Notes: generated by a model from the sequence alone, not told the origin. A stretch of DNA of 64,000 bases from JADJPO01 sp963828555 (GCA_963828555.1 CAWHEL010000002.1:1736001-1800000); one strand, 5' to 3'; shown: positions 1 through 9,476, numbered from the stretch's first letter. Numbers and translations: made by a program.

Positions 1-318
1 AGGCGTTGGCGGCGTCGGCGTACGAGGCGAGCGATTACGTGTTCACCAAACCCGACGGTGGTTCCTACCACCCGCAGTTCCTCTCCCGGCTGATCGCGCG
101 GTACTCCAAGGAGCTCGGCCTGCCGCGATTGACCGCACACGGGCTGCGGCACACCAGCGCCACGCTGATGCAGTTTGGCCAGCGGGGTGGCGCCGAAGGT
201 GGCAGCCGAACGGTTGGGGCACGCCGATCCCATGCTGTTCACCAACCTCTACAGCCACGTCACCCCCACCATGCAACGGGACGCGGCGGACAAGATCGGT
301 GCCGCGCTCTTCGGTTGA
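1..318 (+). pseudogene. tyrosine recombinase (integrase), C-terminal fragment, frameshifted
   Basis: The C-terminal catalytic part of a phage/ICE-type tyrosine recombinase enters from the left window edge. The arginine motif HGLRHTS is visible near 139-160. The later LGHA box and the tyrosine region (FTNLYSH) are in another frame. One extra base near 175-180 (after ATLMQFG) separates the two, so the chain cannot be completed as written. The family cuts and rejoins DNA at an attachment site, usually a tRNA gene. A tRNA-Arg-derived site lies at 14239. The N-terminal domain is outside the window. Confidence 0.8.
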
Positions 319-349
319 TTCCCGACGGCGGGCCCGGCCTACTGCCGCC

Positions 350-577
350 TCAGGCCGCGCCCGTCGCCTGTGGCGGGCCGGCTTCGACCCGGCCCGCGGC
401 CACGAAGGCGTCCAGGTCCGACTCGGCGATCCGGATGTAGCGGCCGACACGGTGGAAGGGGATCCGGCGTTCAGCGACCAGGCGCCGGACGAACCTGATC
501 GGCGTCCCCAACCTCTCGGCGGCCTGCCCGACCGAGAGCAATGCGTCCGCGTGGTGGCCGGGATTCGTCGTGGTCAT
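350..577 (-). CDS. excisionase-like helix-turn-helix protein
   Basis: This 75-residue protein is essentially one MerR-like/HTH_17 fold. LLSVGQAAERLG forms the first helices, followed by FVRRLVAERRIPFHRVGRYIRI and SDLDAFVA. The pattern is typical of excisionases (Xis) and small DNA-binding proteins of actinobacterial integrative elements. They bind near the attachment site and steer the integrase toward excision. It faces the integrase fragment and ends about 30 bp from it. Next to a broken relaxase and integrase it is most likely the element's excisionase, but a repressor role is possible. Confidence 0.7.
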   Translation of the reverse strand: MTTTNPGHHADALLSVGQAAERLGTPIRFVRRLVAERRIPFHRVGRYIRIAESDLDAFVAAGRVEAGPPQATGAA

Positions 578-697
578 GGCTCCCCCTAGGAACTGCTCGT
601 GTCCGATGAGTCTCCCTATGAGGTACGCAAGTCAGACGGGCAACACGGGTCCCGGCGCGCTGCAATTCGTACGCGGCCGGGTTGGAGGGACTGTTGC

Positions 698-1030
698 TCA
701 GACGTCGTCGGCGAGCGGCTCGGGGCCGCGCAGGTCGACCGCGATGTCGATGAGTTCGATGGCTCCGTCGCCGGGGGAGAGTTGGCCGCGGACAACCACG
801 GCGAAGACCAAGTGGCCTCGGGTGATCAGCACTCGGTAGTCGGGGCGGCCGGGGATGGGCAACGGCAGGTCGTCCCAGTGGGTGGCGAACGTCTCGACGA
901 TGTCGAGCAAGTCACTCGCGGCGAACTCCGCCGCGGTGGGTTCACCGTTCGGGCCGCGCTCGTCAGGCAGCTGTTCGTTGAGGAGAAGGAAGAGCTCGGG
1001 GAGGACTCGAACCGTATGTCGGTGGGTCAC
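698..1030 (-). CDS. hypothetical protein, possible toxin of a two-gene module
   Basis: This 110-residue acidic protein has no family I can name with certainty. Its second half (YRVLITRGHLVFAVVV, then AIELIDIAVDL) alternates short beta strands in a way reminiscent of RelE/ParE-like toxins. That is only a pattern resemblance. Its start codon overlaps the stop of the 63-residue gene upstream (ATGA, 1027-1030), so the two are translationally coupled. It sits between the relaxase and the excisionase on the same strand, as element accessory genes do. It could equally be a transfer accessory protein. Confidence 0.5.
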   Translation of the reverse strand: MTHRHTVRVLPELFLLLNEQLPDERGPNGEPTAAEFAASDLLDIVETFATHWDDLPLPIPGRPDYRVLITRGHLVFAVVVRGQLSPGDGAIELIDIAVDLRGPEPLADDV

Positions 1031-1218
1031 GAGGCCTTGCCGCGCAGGTGTTCCTCACGCGCCTGTACGCGGCGGTTCTGCTCCTCCATGAGCTCCCGCT
1101 CGCGGGCGGTCAGGTCGTCCAGATCGGTGACGATGGATGCGCGGAAGTGCGCGCTGCGCTGCTCCGGCGACATCGCCTGGAGCTGCTCATAGGTGGTCAC
1201 GTCGCCTCTACCGGCCAT
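1027..1218 (-). CDS. small helical hypothetical protein, possible antitoxin or transfer accessory protein
   Basis: This 63-residue, highly charged and mostly helical protein contains a segment rich in E and R (LTARERELMEEQNRRVQAREEHL) that would form a coiled coil. It is the first gene of a coupled pair with the 110-residue protein; the ATGA overlap suggests stoichiometric expression. Antitoxin is one reading (small, charged, upstream of its partner). No HTH or ribbon-helix-helix motif is visible, so the role is open. It follows the broken relaxase by about 35 bp. Confidence 0.5.
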   Translation of the reverse strand: MAGRGDVTTYEQLQAMSPEQRSAHFRASIVTDLDDLTARERELMEEQNRRVQAREEHLRGKAS

Positions 1219-1252
1219 GTCAGAAGACTACCCGCGGGCACCGACAACGACA

Positions 1253-4068
1253 TCACCATCCGATGGCTGGCCCGTCGAGCCCGGCCGGTTGAGCCGCGGA
1301 CCTGAGGTGCTGGGGTTCGCGGATCTCGTACCAGAGGCGTTGGTGGCTAACGTGTTCGAGTGCTTCGGCGTACTCGGTGGCGGAGGTTTCGGCGGTGCTG
1401 GTGGCCATGATCTCTTCCAGGATCCGCCGCCCGGTCACCGGGGAGGCGCTGCTGCGGTGCGCCTCGTCGTCCCTGGGGTGATCCGTGTCGATGTAGACGT
1501 GGTTGGCGTCGCGGCCGCGGGTGAGTCCGACGTAGAGGTGTTCTCTGGCCATGCCGGGGGCGGCGACCAGGTGGCAGGTGTCCACGGTCCGGCCTTGCGC
1601 GCGGTGCACGGTCGCCGCGTAGCCCAGCTCGACGTGCTCGCCGACGTAGTACCGGGGCAGCACGACGACATCCGGCCGGTGGTGCCAGGCTCGGGCCTGC
1701 TCGGCGGTGGTGGCGGTGGCGGTGGTGTGGCGGTGGTGTCGGCGGCGGTGCGGGTCAGGTAGAGATCACCGCCGGGGGTGGTCTGGCGGACGGTCCAGGT
1801 GTCGCCGTTGCGGACGTAGCGTCCGGTGCGGTCGGTGAACCCGCGGGCGTTGAGCCGGGTGACGACGGTGTCGCCGGTGCCGGCGGTGGTGGCGTCGCGG
1901 AGTGGGACGCCGGTCGGTGAGGAGGCGCCGGTCAGGATGCGGTCGGCTCGAGCCCGGGCGTTGAGGGCGGTGACGGTGCCGCGGTCGTGGGCGAGCAGCA
2001 GGCTGTCCCGGCCCGCGGCGGTGTCGTCGCGCCAAGCAACGTAGGCGGCCTCAGCGGCGTCGGCGATGCCACTGCTGCTCTCGTGGATGCGGTGGTGGGC
2101 GGCGTAGGTGTCCAGCACCTGCGGGTGGCCGTGTCTGAGGCTGCGGCTGGCTGGGGCTTCCCAGGGGTGGCTGAACCGCCACAGGGCGGTCAGCTCGGCG
2201 GCTCTGGTGCGGCGGGCCAGGAGCCCGAACGCGGCGCCGGCCTCGACGGCGGCGAGTTGGTGGTGGTCGCCGACCAGGAGCAGTTTGGCTCCCGCGGCGC
2301 TGGCTTGGGCGGCGAGGGCATCCAAGCGAGGCGGTCGAGGCGAGCGAGGCCTCATCGACGATCACCAGTTGCCCCGCCCGTAGTGGCCAGCCTCGGTTGG
2401 TCAGGGGTTCGGCCTGGGTGTTGCGGGTGTCGTGCAGCCATTTAGCGGTGTTCTCGCAGCGGATGCCGAGGGAGGCGGCGAGCACCTCGGCAGCGGCCGC
2501 GGAGGGGGCGAGTCCGACCACGCTGCCGTGTCCGTGGGTGTGCTGCCATGCCTGGGACACCCGGTTCAGCACAGTGGTCTTCCCCGAGCCGGCTGGACCG
2601 ACCAGCACCTCCACCCTGCGCCCCGAGCCTGCCGTCAGCACCAGGGCAGCAGCCTGATCGGCCCCCAACCCCACCGAATCAGTTGGGGCGGAGGCGGGCG
2701 GTGGGTGCGGTCAGGTCTGCGGCGGCGGCCAGCAGTCGGTGCTCGGCGTCCAGGACTGCCTGGCTGGTCCACCGGGCCCGCGCGAGGGCACTGTGGTCCA
2801 GTGCGGTCGGGTCGTGCAGGCGGACACAGAGCGCCCTGAGCAGACCTGGGTGAGGGCATCCAGGGCCCGGATGCGGTCGACGGTCGTGGCGAACCGGTGC
2901 GGCTTGAGGGCCCGGGCTGCTTCAGCGGTGAGGTTCCAGGCCGTCCAGGTCGAGCGGCGCAGAGCGACGCCGTTCACGATGGACGCGGCGAGTTCCTCCA
3001 GTGGCAAGGGCCTTGGCAAGGGCAGTGGCAAGGGCATTGGTAAGGGGTTTGGCAAAGGAGCTGGCCCGTCCAGGGCGGTCTGGACGGCGTCGGGCGCGGG
3101 GTGTCCGCTGATCTGCTCGGCCCGGCCGGCCCATTCCGCCCGGAGTTGCGGCAATGACTTGACGGTCTTGTCGGGCCGGGTGGCCAGGGTGGCCTGCTGC
3201 CCGAGTTTGATCACCTCGACCCGGTCCGGGCGGCGGCCGTGGGCGGTCTCGAACGCGGTGAGCAGGCTGACCAGGACGGTGTCGATCGAGGCGCCCCGGG
3301 AGGAGAAGGCCTCGATCAGGCGCTCATCGACCCCATGCACTTCGAACGCCGGATCACGGCGGACCCCGCGGTCACGCCAGCCGAAGACCAGCGGCAGTGT
3401 GGAGGTCGAGGTGATCGGCGAGGAGCCCGTCATACATCTCCGAGAACGCCACCGCTGCGGCGTGCAGGCCCCGGGCATCGATGGCCCGCCAGAGTCCGTC
3501 GCTGCCTTGGACGCGGTTGGCGATGGCCAGGTGGGTGTGCAGGTTCGGATCATGCGCCCGGGAGTCGTAGTGGTCGAATCCCGCGGCCACCGCACCCCGC
3601 GTGGCCATCGGGGTCAAGCCGCCATGGCCGGTCCGGGTGGTCAGGCAACGTGACTCGATCACCGACAGGACGTCGTGGACGGCGTCCGTGATGGGCCGCC
3701 TCGACCGCGGCCTGCACCTCGGGGGAGCCCAAGGCCCACAGAATGCTGACCGACTTCGGAACGGTGAACGTCAAATCGAACCCGGCCACAGCCCGCGCTG
3801 ACATGCCGCGGCCCAGCAGCTGCCCGGTCACCGGGTCGACGCCATTGAACACCGCCGTCAACGCAGCCTCGGTCACCTCCTGACCGACAACGATCCCGTC
3901 CTGGCCACCCAGACCGGCCAGGCCAGCGCCGAGCCAGCGCCCCGGCGGATTCCCTGAGGCGGCGTAATACGTGCTCAACCCGTCGGGTGGAGACGGCACA
4001 TCACCCGAGGCGGTGTGCCGCACCAGGTACCGGATACCGGCGCCGGCCGAGAGCCGATGCAGCGTCAT
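1253..4068 (-). pseudogene. MobF/TrwC-family conjugative relaxase-helicase, multiply frameshifted
   Basis: The N-terminal relaxase starts with MTLHRLSAGAGIRYLVRHT at 4068. It continues through FDLTFTVPKSVSILWAL and, in another frame, through the histidine cluster DPNLHTHLAIANRV near 3530. The helicase half has Walker A GPAGSGKTT (about 2590), Walker B VIVDEAS and, near 1610, a YAATVHRAQGRTVD motif. Frame changes near 3688, 3375, 2838, 2690, 2345 and 1690 break the chain. Intact relatives are larger (over about 1000 residues) and nick oriT and unwind the transferred strand. The element is therefore probably no longer self-transmissible, unless the frame changes are assembly errors. Confidence 0.85.
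3003..3062. repeat. five imperfect 12-bp tandem repeats inside the relaxase
   Basis: Five units of the form GGCAAGGGCNNT run from 3003 to 3062, the last two diverged. On the minus strand they encode a proline-leucine linker (PLPNPLPMPLPLPLPRPLPL) between relaxase and helicase parts. Such a tract can expand or shrink by slippage. All units are 12 bp, so length changes would keep frame. Confidence 0.8.
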
Positions 4069-4381
4069 CACACCCAGGAGGTGCGCAGAACCAGTGGCCA
4101 AGACGACGCGGCAGCAACCAGGTGCAAGATGAGTGCTCGATTGGCATGCCTTCAAGCCCAGTGCGGCTGGCCCTGTCGTTGTCGCCGCGGGCGGGGCCAT
4201 TGAGCCGGCCCAAGAGGTGGGCGCCGTGAATCGGAGTCACTCGACCGGGGTCGTGTGAGGGATCAGCGTCGTCACGACGGTTCCCTTCGTGCTCCGGTTG
4301 GACATGCCTGCCTGACCCGGAGGCCACTGTTCCCGGACGATGGTCCCTCCGTAGATACCCCAGGGGGTTTATAGTTCACTT
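4069..4381. other. intergenic region between relaxase and arsR
   Basis: No coding sequence is recognised. The right end holds the probable arsR promoter. The left part would carry the leader of the relaxase; a minus-strand open frame runs on upstream to 4200 but lacks relaxase similarity, so the ATG at 4068 was preferred. Confidence 0.6.
4354..4381 (+). promoter_or_regulatory. arsR promoter with overlapping operator-like repeat, leaderless start
   Basis: A TATAGT -10 box lies at 4370-4375, seven bases before the GTG at 4382, which would make a leaderless mRNA. An imperfect inverted repeat (ATACCCC, one base, GGGGGTTTAT) at 4355-4372 overlaps it and could be the ArsR operator. No convincing -35 or Shine-Dalgarno sequence is seen. 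Confidence 0.5.
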
Positions 4382-4756
4382 GTGGATGATTCATCGGCGC
4401 GTGAAGTAACAATGCTCCTGGATCCGCCCGTGGACGGCGGTTTGCCGCTGGACGAGGCGGTCGGTCTGTTGCTCGCGGCTGCGGACCCGCACCGGCTGGC
4501 CTTGCTGCGGGCGTTGACGGCCGGTCCGCGATGCGTGTGTGACCTGCAGATTCAGGTGCCGCTGCCGGGCAATCGGTTGTCCTATCACTTGAAGGTGCTG
4601 CGTGAGGCCGGGTTGATCGTCGGTACGAAGCGGGGCCGGTGGATCGACTATGCCTTGGTCGACGGGGCGTTGGACCGGCTACGGTCCGCCCTGCCGCAGC
4701 CGCCCGCCACTGGGACAGAAGACGGGTGCGTAGGCGCTGGGCGGTGTTCGCGATGA
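4382..4756 (+). CDS. arsR: ArsR/SmtB-family metalloregulatory repressor
   Basis: This 124-residue winged-helix repressor has the family's AADPHRLALLRAL helix and recognition region (GNRLSYHLKVLREAGLI). It also has the metalloid-sensing sequence CVCDLQ, whose paired cysteines bind As(III)/Sb(III) in ArsR proteins. Two more cysteines end the chain (CVGAGRC) and may add ligands. Family knowledge: binding of arsenite releases the operator. The GTG at 4382 fits a leaderless start; an internal ATG at 4412 is the alternative. The stop overlaps the next gene's ATG (ATGA), so repressor and permease form one operon. Confidence 0.88.
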   Translation: MDDSSAREVTMLLDPPVDGGLPLDEAVGLLLAAADPHRLALLRALTAGPRCVCDLQIQVPLPGNRLSYHLKVLREAGLIVGTKRGRWIDYALVDGALDRLRSALPQPPATGTEDGCVGAGRCSR

Positions 4757-5887
4757 CGGTCGAGCACACCGATGCCGACGCGGGGACCCCTGCCTCGCCC
4801 CCGACTCCTGCGGTCGGCGCCGTTGCGGTCGGCGTGCGGACGCGGCTGGCGGCGTGGTCGCGCAGCCGGCCGGGACACATCACAGTGCTGGCTGCCCTGG
4901 CTGTGGTCTGGGTGGCCGCCTACCGGGTCAACGGCCCGGCCTGGGATGCCGTGCTGTACGGCGTGGCCGGGATGGACCGGAACGCCCGACTGACCGAGAC
5001 GCTGCACTTCTTCGGCTACGACAGCGTGAAGATCAGCTTGCTGCTGGTGGGGATCATCTTCGTGGTCACCGTGGCTCCGCTCGTACATGAGTGTGGAGCG
5101 GACCCGGGCGCTGCTCGGCGGCAAGCGCGAGGGCGTTGGCAATGTGCTGGCCTCCGGGTTCGGTGTGATCACCCCATTCTGCTCCTGCAGTGCCGTGCCG
5201 GCGTTCATCGGGTTCGTCGCCGCGGGCGTTCCGATCGGGGTGACGCTGAGCTTCCTGATCGCCTCCCCCCTGGTCAACGAGATCGCCGTCGGGATGCTCC
5301 TCACCCTGTTCGGCTGGAAGATCGCCGCGCTCTACATCACCGCAGGGCTGCTGATCGCGATCATCGGCGGGTGGGTGCTGGGTCGCCTGGGCGTGCAGCG
5401 GTGGGTGGAGCCGTTCGTGCTTCAGACCCGCCTCGGCGGGCAGGTCATCGACTCCACGGCAGGGCTGACCTTCGACCAGCGGCTACGGATGGGTGCTGAA
5501 GAGGTCGTATCCATCCTCCGCAAGATCTGGCCCTACCTGTTGATCGGCATCGGGCTCGGCGCGGTCATCCATGGGTGGGCCCCTGAGGACCTGTTCACCC
5601 GCTACGCCGGCCCCTCCGATACCTACGGCGTCCTGGTCGCGGTGGGAGTCGGAATTCCCCTGTACTCCAACGCCGCCGGGATCATGCCGCTGGTGCAGGT
5701 CCTGCACGACAAGGGGCTGCCGATGGGCACCCTGCTGGCGTTCATGATGAGCGTCGTCGCACTGTCGTTGCCCGAGATGATCCTGCTGCGCCGCGTCCTG
5801 AAGCCTCAGCTCCTGGCCACCTTTGTCGCGGTCGTCGGGACGGGCATCGTCGCGGTCGGCTACCTGTTCAACGCCGTCCTGGGTTGA
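4753..5887 (+). pseudogene. arsP: DUF318/ArsP-type permease, one frameshift
   Basis: The chain starts at the ATG at 4753 (MTVEHTDADAG) and runs to GIIFVVTV. It then needs a one-base correction near 5073 to continue as SVERTRALLGGKREGVGNVL and TPFCSCSAVPAFIGFVAAGVP. The CSC motif, several membrane segments and the second conserved block (IPLYSNAAGIMPLVQ) identify a DUF318 permease. Members next to ars genes export methylated or inorganic As(III). A thioredoxin-like gene follows, a frequent partner. About 378 residues would be encoded if the extra base were removed. It is either a recent pseudogene or an assembly error; the rest of the frame is well kept, which favours a young or false lesion. 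Confidence 0.8.
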
Positions 5888-5953
5888 GCAACGGCCATAC
5901 CAACAGACCGGCTCTGATCGCATGAGAACCGTTAGGAATCAAGGAGAATTGCC

Positions 5954-6196
5954 ATGATCATCAAGGTGCTCGGATCCGGTTGCAGCAACTGCGTCAACCT
6001 GGAGAAGGCGACCCGTCAAGCGATCTCCGCCCTCGGCATCGAGGCCACCATCGAGAAGGTCACCGACTATCCGACCATTCTCGGCTACGGCGTGATGTCC
6101 ACCCCGGGGCTGGTCGTCGACGAGAAGGTCATTCTGACCGGCCGAGTCCCCAACGCCACCCAACTGCGCGAAATCCTCGCCCCGCTGGTGTCGTAG
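5954..6196 (+). CDS. thioredoxin-fold redox-active disulfide protein
   Basis: This 80-residue protein of the MTH895/redox-active-disulfide family starts MIIKVLGSGCSNCVNLEKA, with a CxxC (CSNC) at residues 10-13. The cis-proline loop is MSTPGLVVDEK. A strong Shine-Dalgarno AAGGAG (about 5940) precedes the ATG. These proteins commonly sit beside DUF318 permeases in ars operons. They are thought to handle thiol reduction or metalloid transfer; the exact substrate is unknown. It lies 66 bp after the permease on the same strand, so is likely cotranscribed. It converges on trxB. Confidence 0.82.
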   Translation: MIIKVLGSGCSNCVNLEKATRQAISALGIEATIEKVTDYPTILGYGVMSTPGLVVDEKVILTGRVPNATQLREILAPLVS

Positions 6197-6299
6197 TGCG
6201 CGGCGCGGCGCCCAGCTGAACGCCTCCGCGAGTGCTGGCTTCGATACCGGAGCTCAGGTGAGAGCGGCGGCGTGGTCGGTGGTGCGGATGCTCCGCGTA

Positions 6300-7271
6300 T
6301 CAGCTTCGAGCGGCGAGGTGTCGTTCGGCGTCCAGCGCGGCGGCGCATCCTGAGCCGGCTGCGGTGATGGCTTGGCGATAGGTGTGGTCGACGACATCGC
6401 CGCAGGCGAAGACACCATCCAGGCTCGTTCGTGTGGTCCGGCCCTCCACGGCTACGTAGCCTGCAGCATCGAGTGCGATCTGGTCGGCGAACAGGTCCAC
6501 TCGTGGGTCGTGCCCGATGGCGACGAACACGCCGGTGACCTCCAGCGTGCGTTCGGCCCCGGTCAGGGCGTCGCGCAGGGTCAGTCCGTTGACTTTGGTG
6601 TCGCCGAGGACTTCGACGACCTGGCTGTTCCACGCGAAGGAGATCTTCGGGTCCGCTTCGGCACGGGCGGCCATGATCTTCGAGGCGCGTAGGGCGTCTC
6701 TGCGGTGCACGATGGTCACCGACCGGGCGAAGCGGGACAGGAATGTCGCTTCTTCCACGGCGGAGTCTCCGCCGCCGATCACGGCGATGTCCTGGTCGCG
6801 GAAGAACGCGCCGTCGCAGGTGGCGCACCAGCTCACGCCGTGGCCTGACAGTCGTTTCTCACTGTTCAGTCCGAGGGATCGGTAGGCCGATCCGGTGGCG
6901 AGGATGACGGTTCTGGCCCGGTGGGTGGTGATGCCGCCCCAGCGTTCGTCGCCGGTGTCGACCTCCTTGATCGCGCCGTCGAGCCGGACGGCGACGACGT
7001 CGTCGGTGACCAGTTCGGCGCCGAAGCGTTCGGCCTGGCGGCGCATGGCCTGCATCAGGTCGGGGCCTTGGATGCCGTCGGGGAAGCCGGGGAAGTTCTC
7101 GACCTCGGTGGTCGTCATCAGGGCGCCGCCGGCGGTGACCGAGCCTTCGAAGACCAGGGGCGCGAGGTCGGCTCGCGCAGCGTAGAGCGCGGCGGTGTAC
7201 CCGGCGGGTCCCGAGCCGATGATGATGACGTTGCGTACGTCCGCTGATGCGTCGGCGTTGGTGGTGGTCAT
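6300..7271 (-). CDS. trxB: thioredoxin reductase
   Basis: This 323-residue FAD- and NADPH-dependent reductase has an N-terminal FAD site (VIIIGSGPAGYTAALYAARA), the redox pair CATC, the NADPH fold (VIGGGDSAVEEA, then HRRDALRA) and the C-terminal FAD motif GVFACGDV. Length and order match bacterial TrxB. Its start overlaps the arsC stop (ATGA at 7268-7271), so it is the last gene of aqpS-arsC-trxB. The pairing suggests that it recycles electrons for the upstream arsenate reductase through a thioredoxin. It may be an extra, element-borne copy. Confidence 0.93.
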   Translation of the reverse strand: MTTTNADASADVRNVIIIGSGPAGYTAALYAARADLAPLVFEGSVTAGGALMTTTEVENFPGFPDGIQGPDLMQAMRRQAERFGAELVTDDVVAVRLDGAIKEVDTGDERWGGITTHRARTVILATGSAYRSLGLNSEKRLSGHGVSWCATCDGAFFRDQDIAVIGGGDSAVEEATFLSRFARSVTIVHRRDALRASKIMAARAEADPKISFAWNSQVVEVLGDTKVNGLTLRDALTGAERTLEVTGVFVAIGHDPRVDLFADQIALDAAGYVAVEGRTTRTSLDGVFACGDVVDHTYRQAITAAGSGCAAALDAERHLAARS

Positions 7272-7699
7272 GCCGGCGCGCCCTCGGGCAGCAGTTCGGC
7301 GATCAGGGCTTCGACCTTGGCCTTGATGGCGTCGCGGATGGGTCGGACGGCTTCCACGCCCTGCCCGGCGGGGTCGTCCAGGGGCCAGTCGAGGTAGCGG
7401 GTGCCGGGGTAGAAGGGGCAGGTGTCGCCGCAGCCCATGGTGATCACGACGTCGCTGACCTCGACGGCGTCGCCGGTGAGCACCTTGGGGGTGGCGTGGG
7501 TGATGTCGATGCCGACCTCGCGCATGGCCTCGACCGCGGCGGGGTTGACCTGGTCGGCGGGTGCGGTGCCGGCGGAGCGGACCTCGATGGTGTCGCCGGC
7601 GAGGTGGGCCAGCCAGCCGGCGGCCATCTGGGAGCGGCCGGCGTTGTGGATGCAGACGAACAGCACCGAGGGGGTTCCGGTGGGGGACTTGAAGGCCAT
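7268..7699 (-). CDS. arsC: arsenate reductase, low-molecular-weight phosphatase type
   Basis: This 143-residue protein has the phosphatase-like loop VLFVCIHNAGRSQMAA near residues 12-27, in which the CX5R cysteine attacks arsenate. The downstream TMGCGDTCPFYPG carries two more cysteines, as in thioredoxin-coupled ArsC enzymes, which relay a disulfide. The enzyme reduces As(V) to As(III). Coupling to trxB supports a thioredoxin electron route rather than mycothiol. A Shine-Dalgarno-like GGGGGAAAGGAAC region precedes the ATG. Confidence 0.9.
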   Translation of the reverse strand: MAFKSPTGTPSVLFVCIHNAGRSQMAAGWLAHLAGDTIEVRSAGTAPADQVNPAAVEAMREVGIDITHATPKVLTGDAVEVSDVVITMGCGDTCPFYPGTRYLDWPLDDPAGQGVEAVRPIRDAIKAKVEALIAELLPEGAPA

Positions 7700-7805
7700 G
7701 ACGATGTTCCTTTCGGGGGAGGGGGACGAGCAGGCGTAGTAGGCCTGCGTCAGGCGGCTGCCGAGGGTGTCAGTAGGGACGGCGAGTGTGTTGTGGGAGA
7801 AGGAG

Positions 7806-8616
7806 TCAGGGACGTTCGCGGGGGTTGACGTGGCCGACGACGACGTCGTCGGTGGACAGGCCGATGTCGGGGTAGAGGGCGCGGACCAGGGCGGTTCCTA
7901 TTCCGGCGCCGGCGATCTGGGCGGCGATGAACGGCAGGACCGATCCGGGTGCGATGCCGGCGAAGGTGTCGGTGAAGATCCGGCCGATGGTGACGGCGGG
8001 GTTGGCGAAGGAGGTGGAGGAGGTGAACCAGTAGGCCGCGCCGATGTATCCGCCGACGGCGGCCGCCGACAGTGGCGCCCGGCCGGACCGGGCGAGGGTG
8101 AAGATCAGGGCGACCAGACCGGCGGTGGCGATGGCTTCGGCCAGGAGCACGCTGGGCGTGGCTCGATCGTGGGTGGAGATCTGCAGCGGGGCCAGGGCGT
8201 ACATCAGGTTGGCCAGTGCTGCGCCGGCGATCGCCCCGATCGTCTGAGCGACCGAGTACGCGGCCACATCCCGGATCGGTAGCCCGTGCCCGCTGCGGTG
8301 GCCGAGCAGCCAGTCGACGAAGGAGACCAACGGGTTGAAGTGCGCCCCCGAGACCGGCCCGAACTGAAGGATCAACACCGACAGACCCAACGTCGTGGCG
8401 AGGCTGTTCTCCAGCAGTTGGATGCCCACATCGTTCGGGAGACAAGCGCTGGGCGGCGATGCCGGAGCCCACCACCACCATGACCAGCAGGGCGGTGCCG
8501 GTGGCCTCGGCCAGCAACCGCCGGGGCAGGGGATGAGTGGGTTCCACCACCGGCGCGGAAGCGGCGCCAGCGGCAGGGCGCTGCGGTTCGTCGGTGGTGG
8601 GCTTGACCTCTGTCAT
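7806..8616 (-). pseudogene. aqpS: aquaporin/MIP-family channel (AqpS-like), one frameshift
   Basis: The protein begins MTEVKPTTDEPQRP at 8616, and the first membrane helix is LLAEATGTALLVMVVVGSG. After QRLSP an extra base near 8442 shifts the frame; it then continues NDVGIQLLENSLATT. The two pore motifs are SGAHFNPLVS (NPL in place of the usual NPA) and SFANPAVTIGR. AqpS channels in ars operons let arsenite leave down its gradient after reduction, which fits the arsC-trxB genes downstream. About 269 residues would result after correction. As with the permease, only one base is wrong. Confidence 0.82.
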
Positions 8617-8618
8617 GA

Positions 8619-8633
8619 ATCAACCATACTTGA
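8619..8633. promoter_or_regulatory. ArsR-type operator in a 38-bp divergent promoter
   Basis: The inverted repeat TCAA-N6-TTGA inside ATCAACCATACTTGA matches the usual ArsR box. It lies in the 38 bp between the divergent aqpS and arsR-arsC starts. One dimer could silence both operons. A Shine-Dalgarno GGAGG at 8646-8650 serves the rightward gene. Confidence 0.6.
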
Positions 8634-8654
8634 CTCAATACCCATGGAGGCAAG

Positions 8655-9476
8655 ATGCGCAGCGAACGAGATTCGAGTGATGCGGGCAACACCGCTGCCG
8701 CCGACCTCACGACCCGAGCGCGCATGCATGCCGCGCTGGGCGAGCCGGTCCGTCTGGAGATCGCCGACCGGCTGACCCTCGGGGACGTCTCACCCGGTGA
8801 ACTGGGGGCGATCACCGGGCTGGCCACCAACCTGTTGGCCCACCATCTGCGGGTGATGGAGGAGGCCGGACTGATCCGTCGGGTGCGCTCCGAAGGAGAC
8901 CGTCGCCGCTCCTACGTCCAACTGCGCTGGGACGACGCCACCGTGGCCGGACTGGTCACTGCGAACACCGCGGCGAGCCTGCCGGCCGGGTCGGTGCCGC
9001 GGGTGCTGTTCGTGTGCACGCACAACTCCGCCCGATCCCAGCTCGCGGCCCAGGCCTGGGCCGCCGTCAGCGACGTCCCGGCCACCTGCGCCGGGACCCA
9101 CCCGGCCGACGCCGTCCACCCTCGAGCGGTAGAGGTAGGACGCCGCCACGGGTTGCGCCTGGACCGATCCCGCACCCATCGCCTCACCGACACCGCCGAG
9201 AAGGGTGACCTGATCGTGGCCGTCTGCGACAACGCGCACGAAGCCCTCACGGCCGCAGCGAGCGAGCAGCCCGGATCCGACACCGATGTGAGCGGTGGTC
9301 GGGCCTGGCTGCACTGGGCCGTGGCCGATCCTGTCCGAGTCGGAACCGATGAAGCGTTCGAAACCGCCTACGCGGACCTGAGCCACCGCATCCACCGCTT
9401 GGCTGCGGCACTCGAGCCCGAACTCTCCCACCGCTTGGCTCCGACACCGCGCGGCCACCACGAACACCGATCATGA
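8655..9476 (+). CDS. ArsR-ArsC fusion: arsenic-responsive regulator joined to arsenate reductase
   Basis: This 273-residue protein has two domains. Residues about 20-100 are an ArsR-like winged helix (MHAALGEPVRLEIADRL; LLAHHLRVMEEAGLIRRV). Residues about 115-255 are a low-molecular-weight phosphatase fold beginning VLFVCTHNSARSQLAA, with the CX5R loop intact. No CVC metal motif is seen in the regulator half, so sensing may use other residues or the ArsC domain itself. Such fusions are known in actinobacteria. It is the first gene of the rightward arsC-arsD-arsA run and divergent from aqpS, an ideal place for a local autorepressor that also reduces arsenate. Confidence 0.88.
   Translation: MRSERDSSDAGNTAAADLTTRARMHAALGEPVRLEIADRLTLGDVSPGELGAITGLATNLLAHHLRVMEEAGLIRRVRSEGDRRRSYVQLRWDDATVAGLVTANTAASLPAGSVPRVLFVCTHNSARSQLAAQAWAAVSDVPATCAGTHPADAVHPRAVEVGRRHGLRLDRSRTHRLTDTAEKGDLIVAVCDNAHEALTAAASEQPGSDTDVSGGRAWLHWAVADPVRVGTDEAFETAYADLSHRIHRLAAALEPELSHRLAPTPRGHHEHRS

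Noticed and set aside
1987..2445. Plus-strand genes across the relaxase
   Set aside because: Relaxase and helicase motifs on the minus strand explain the region; the plus-strand frames are Gly/Val-rich shadows.
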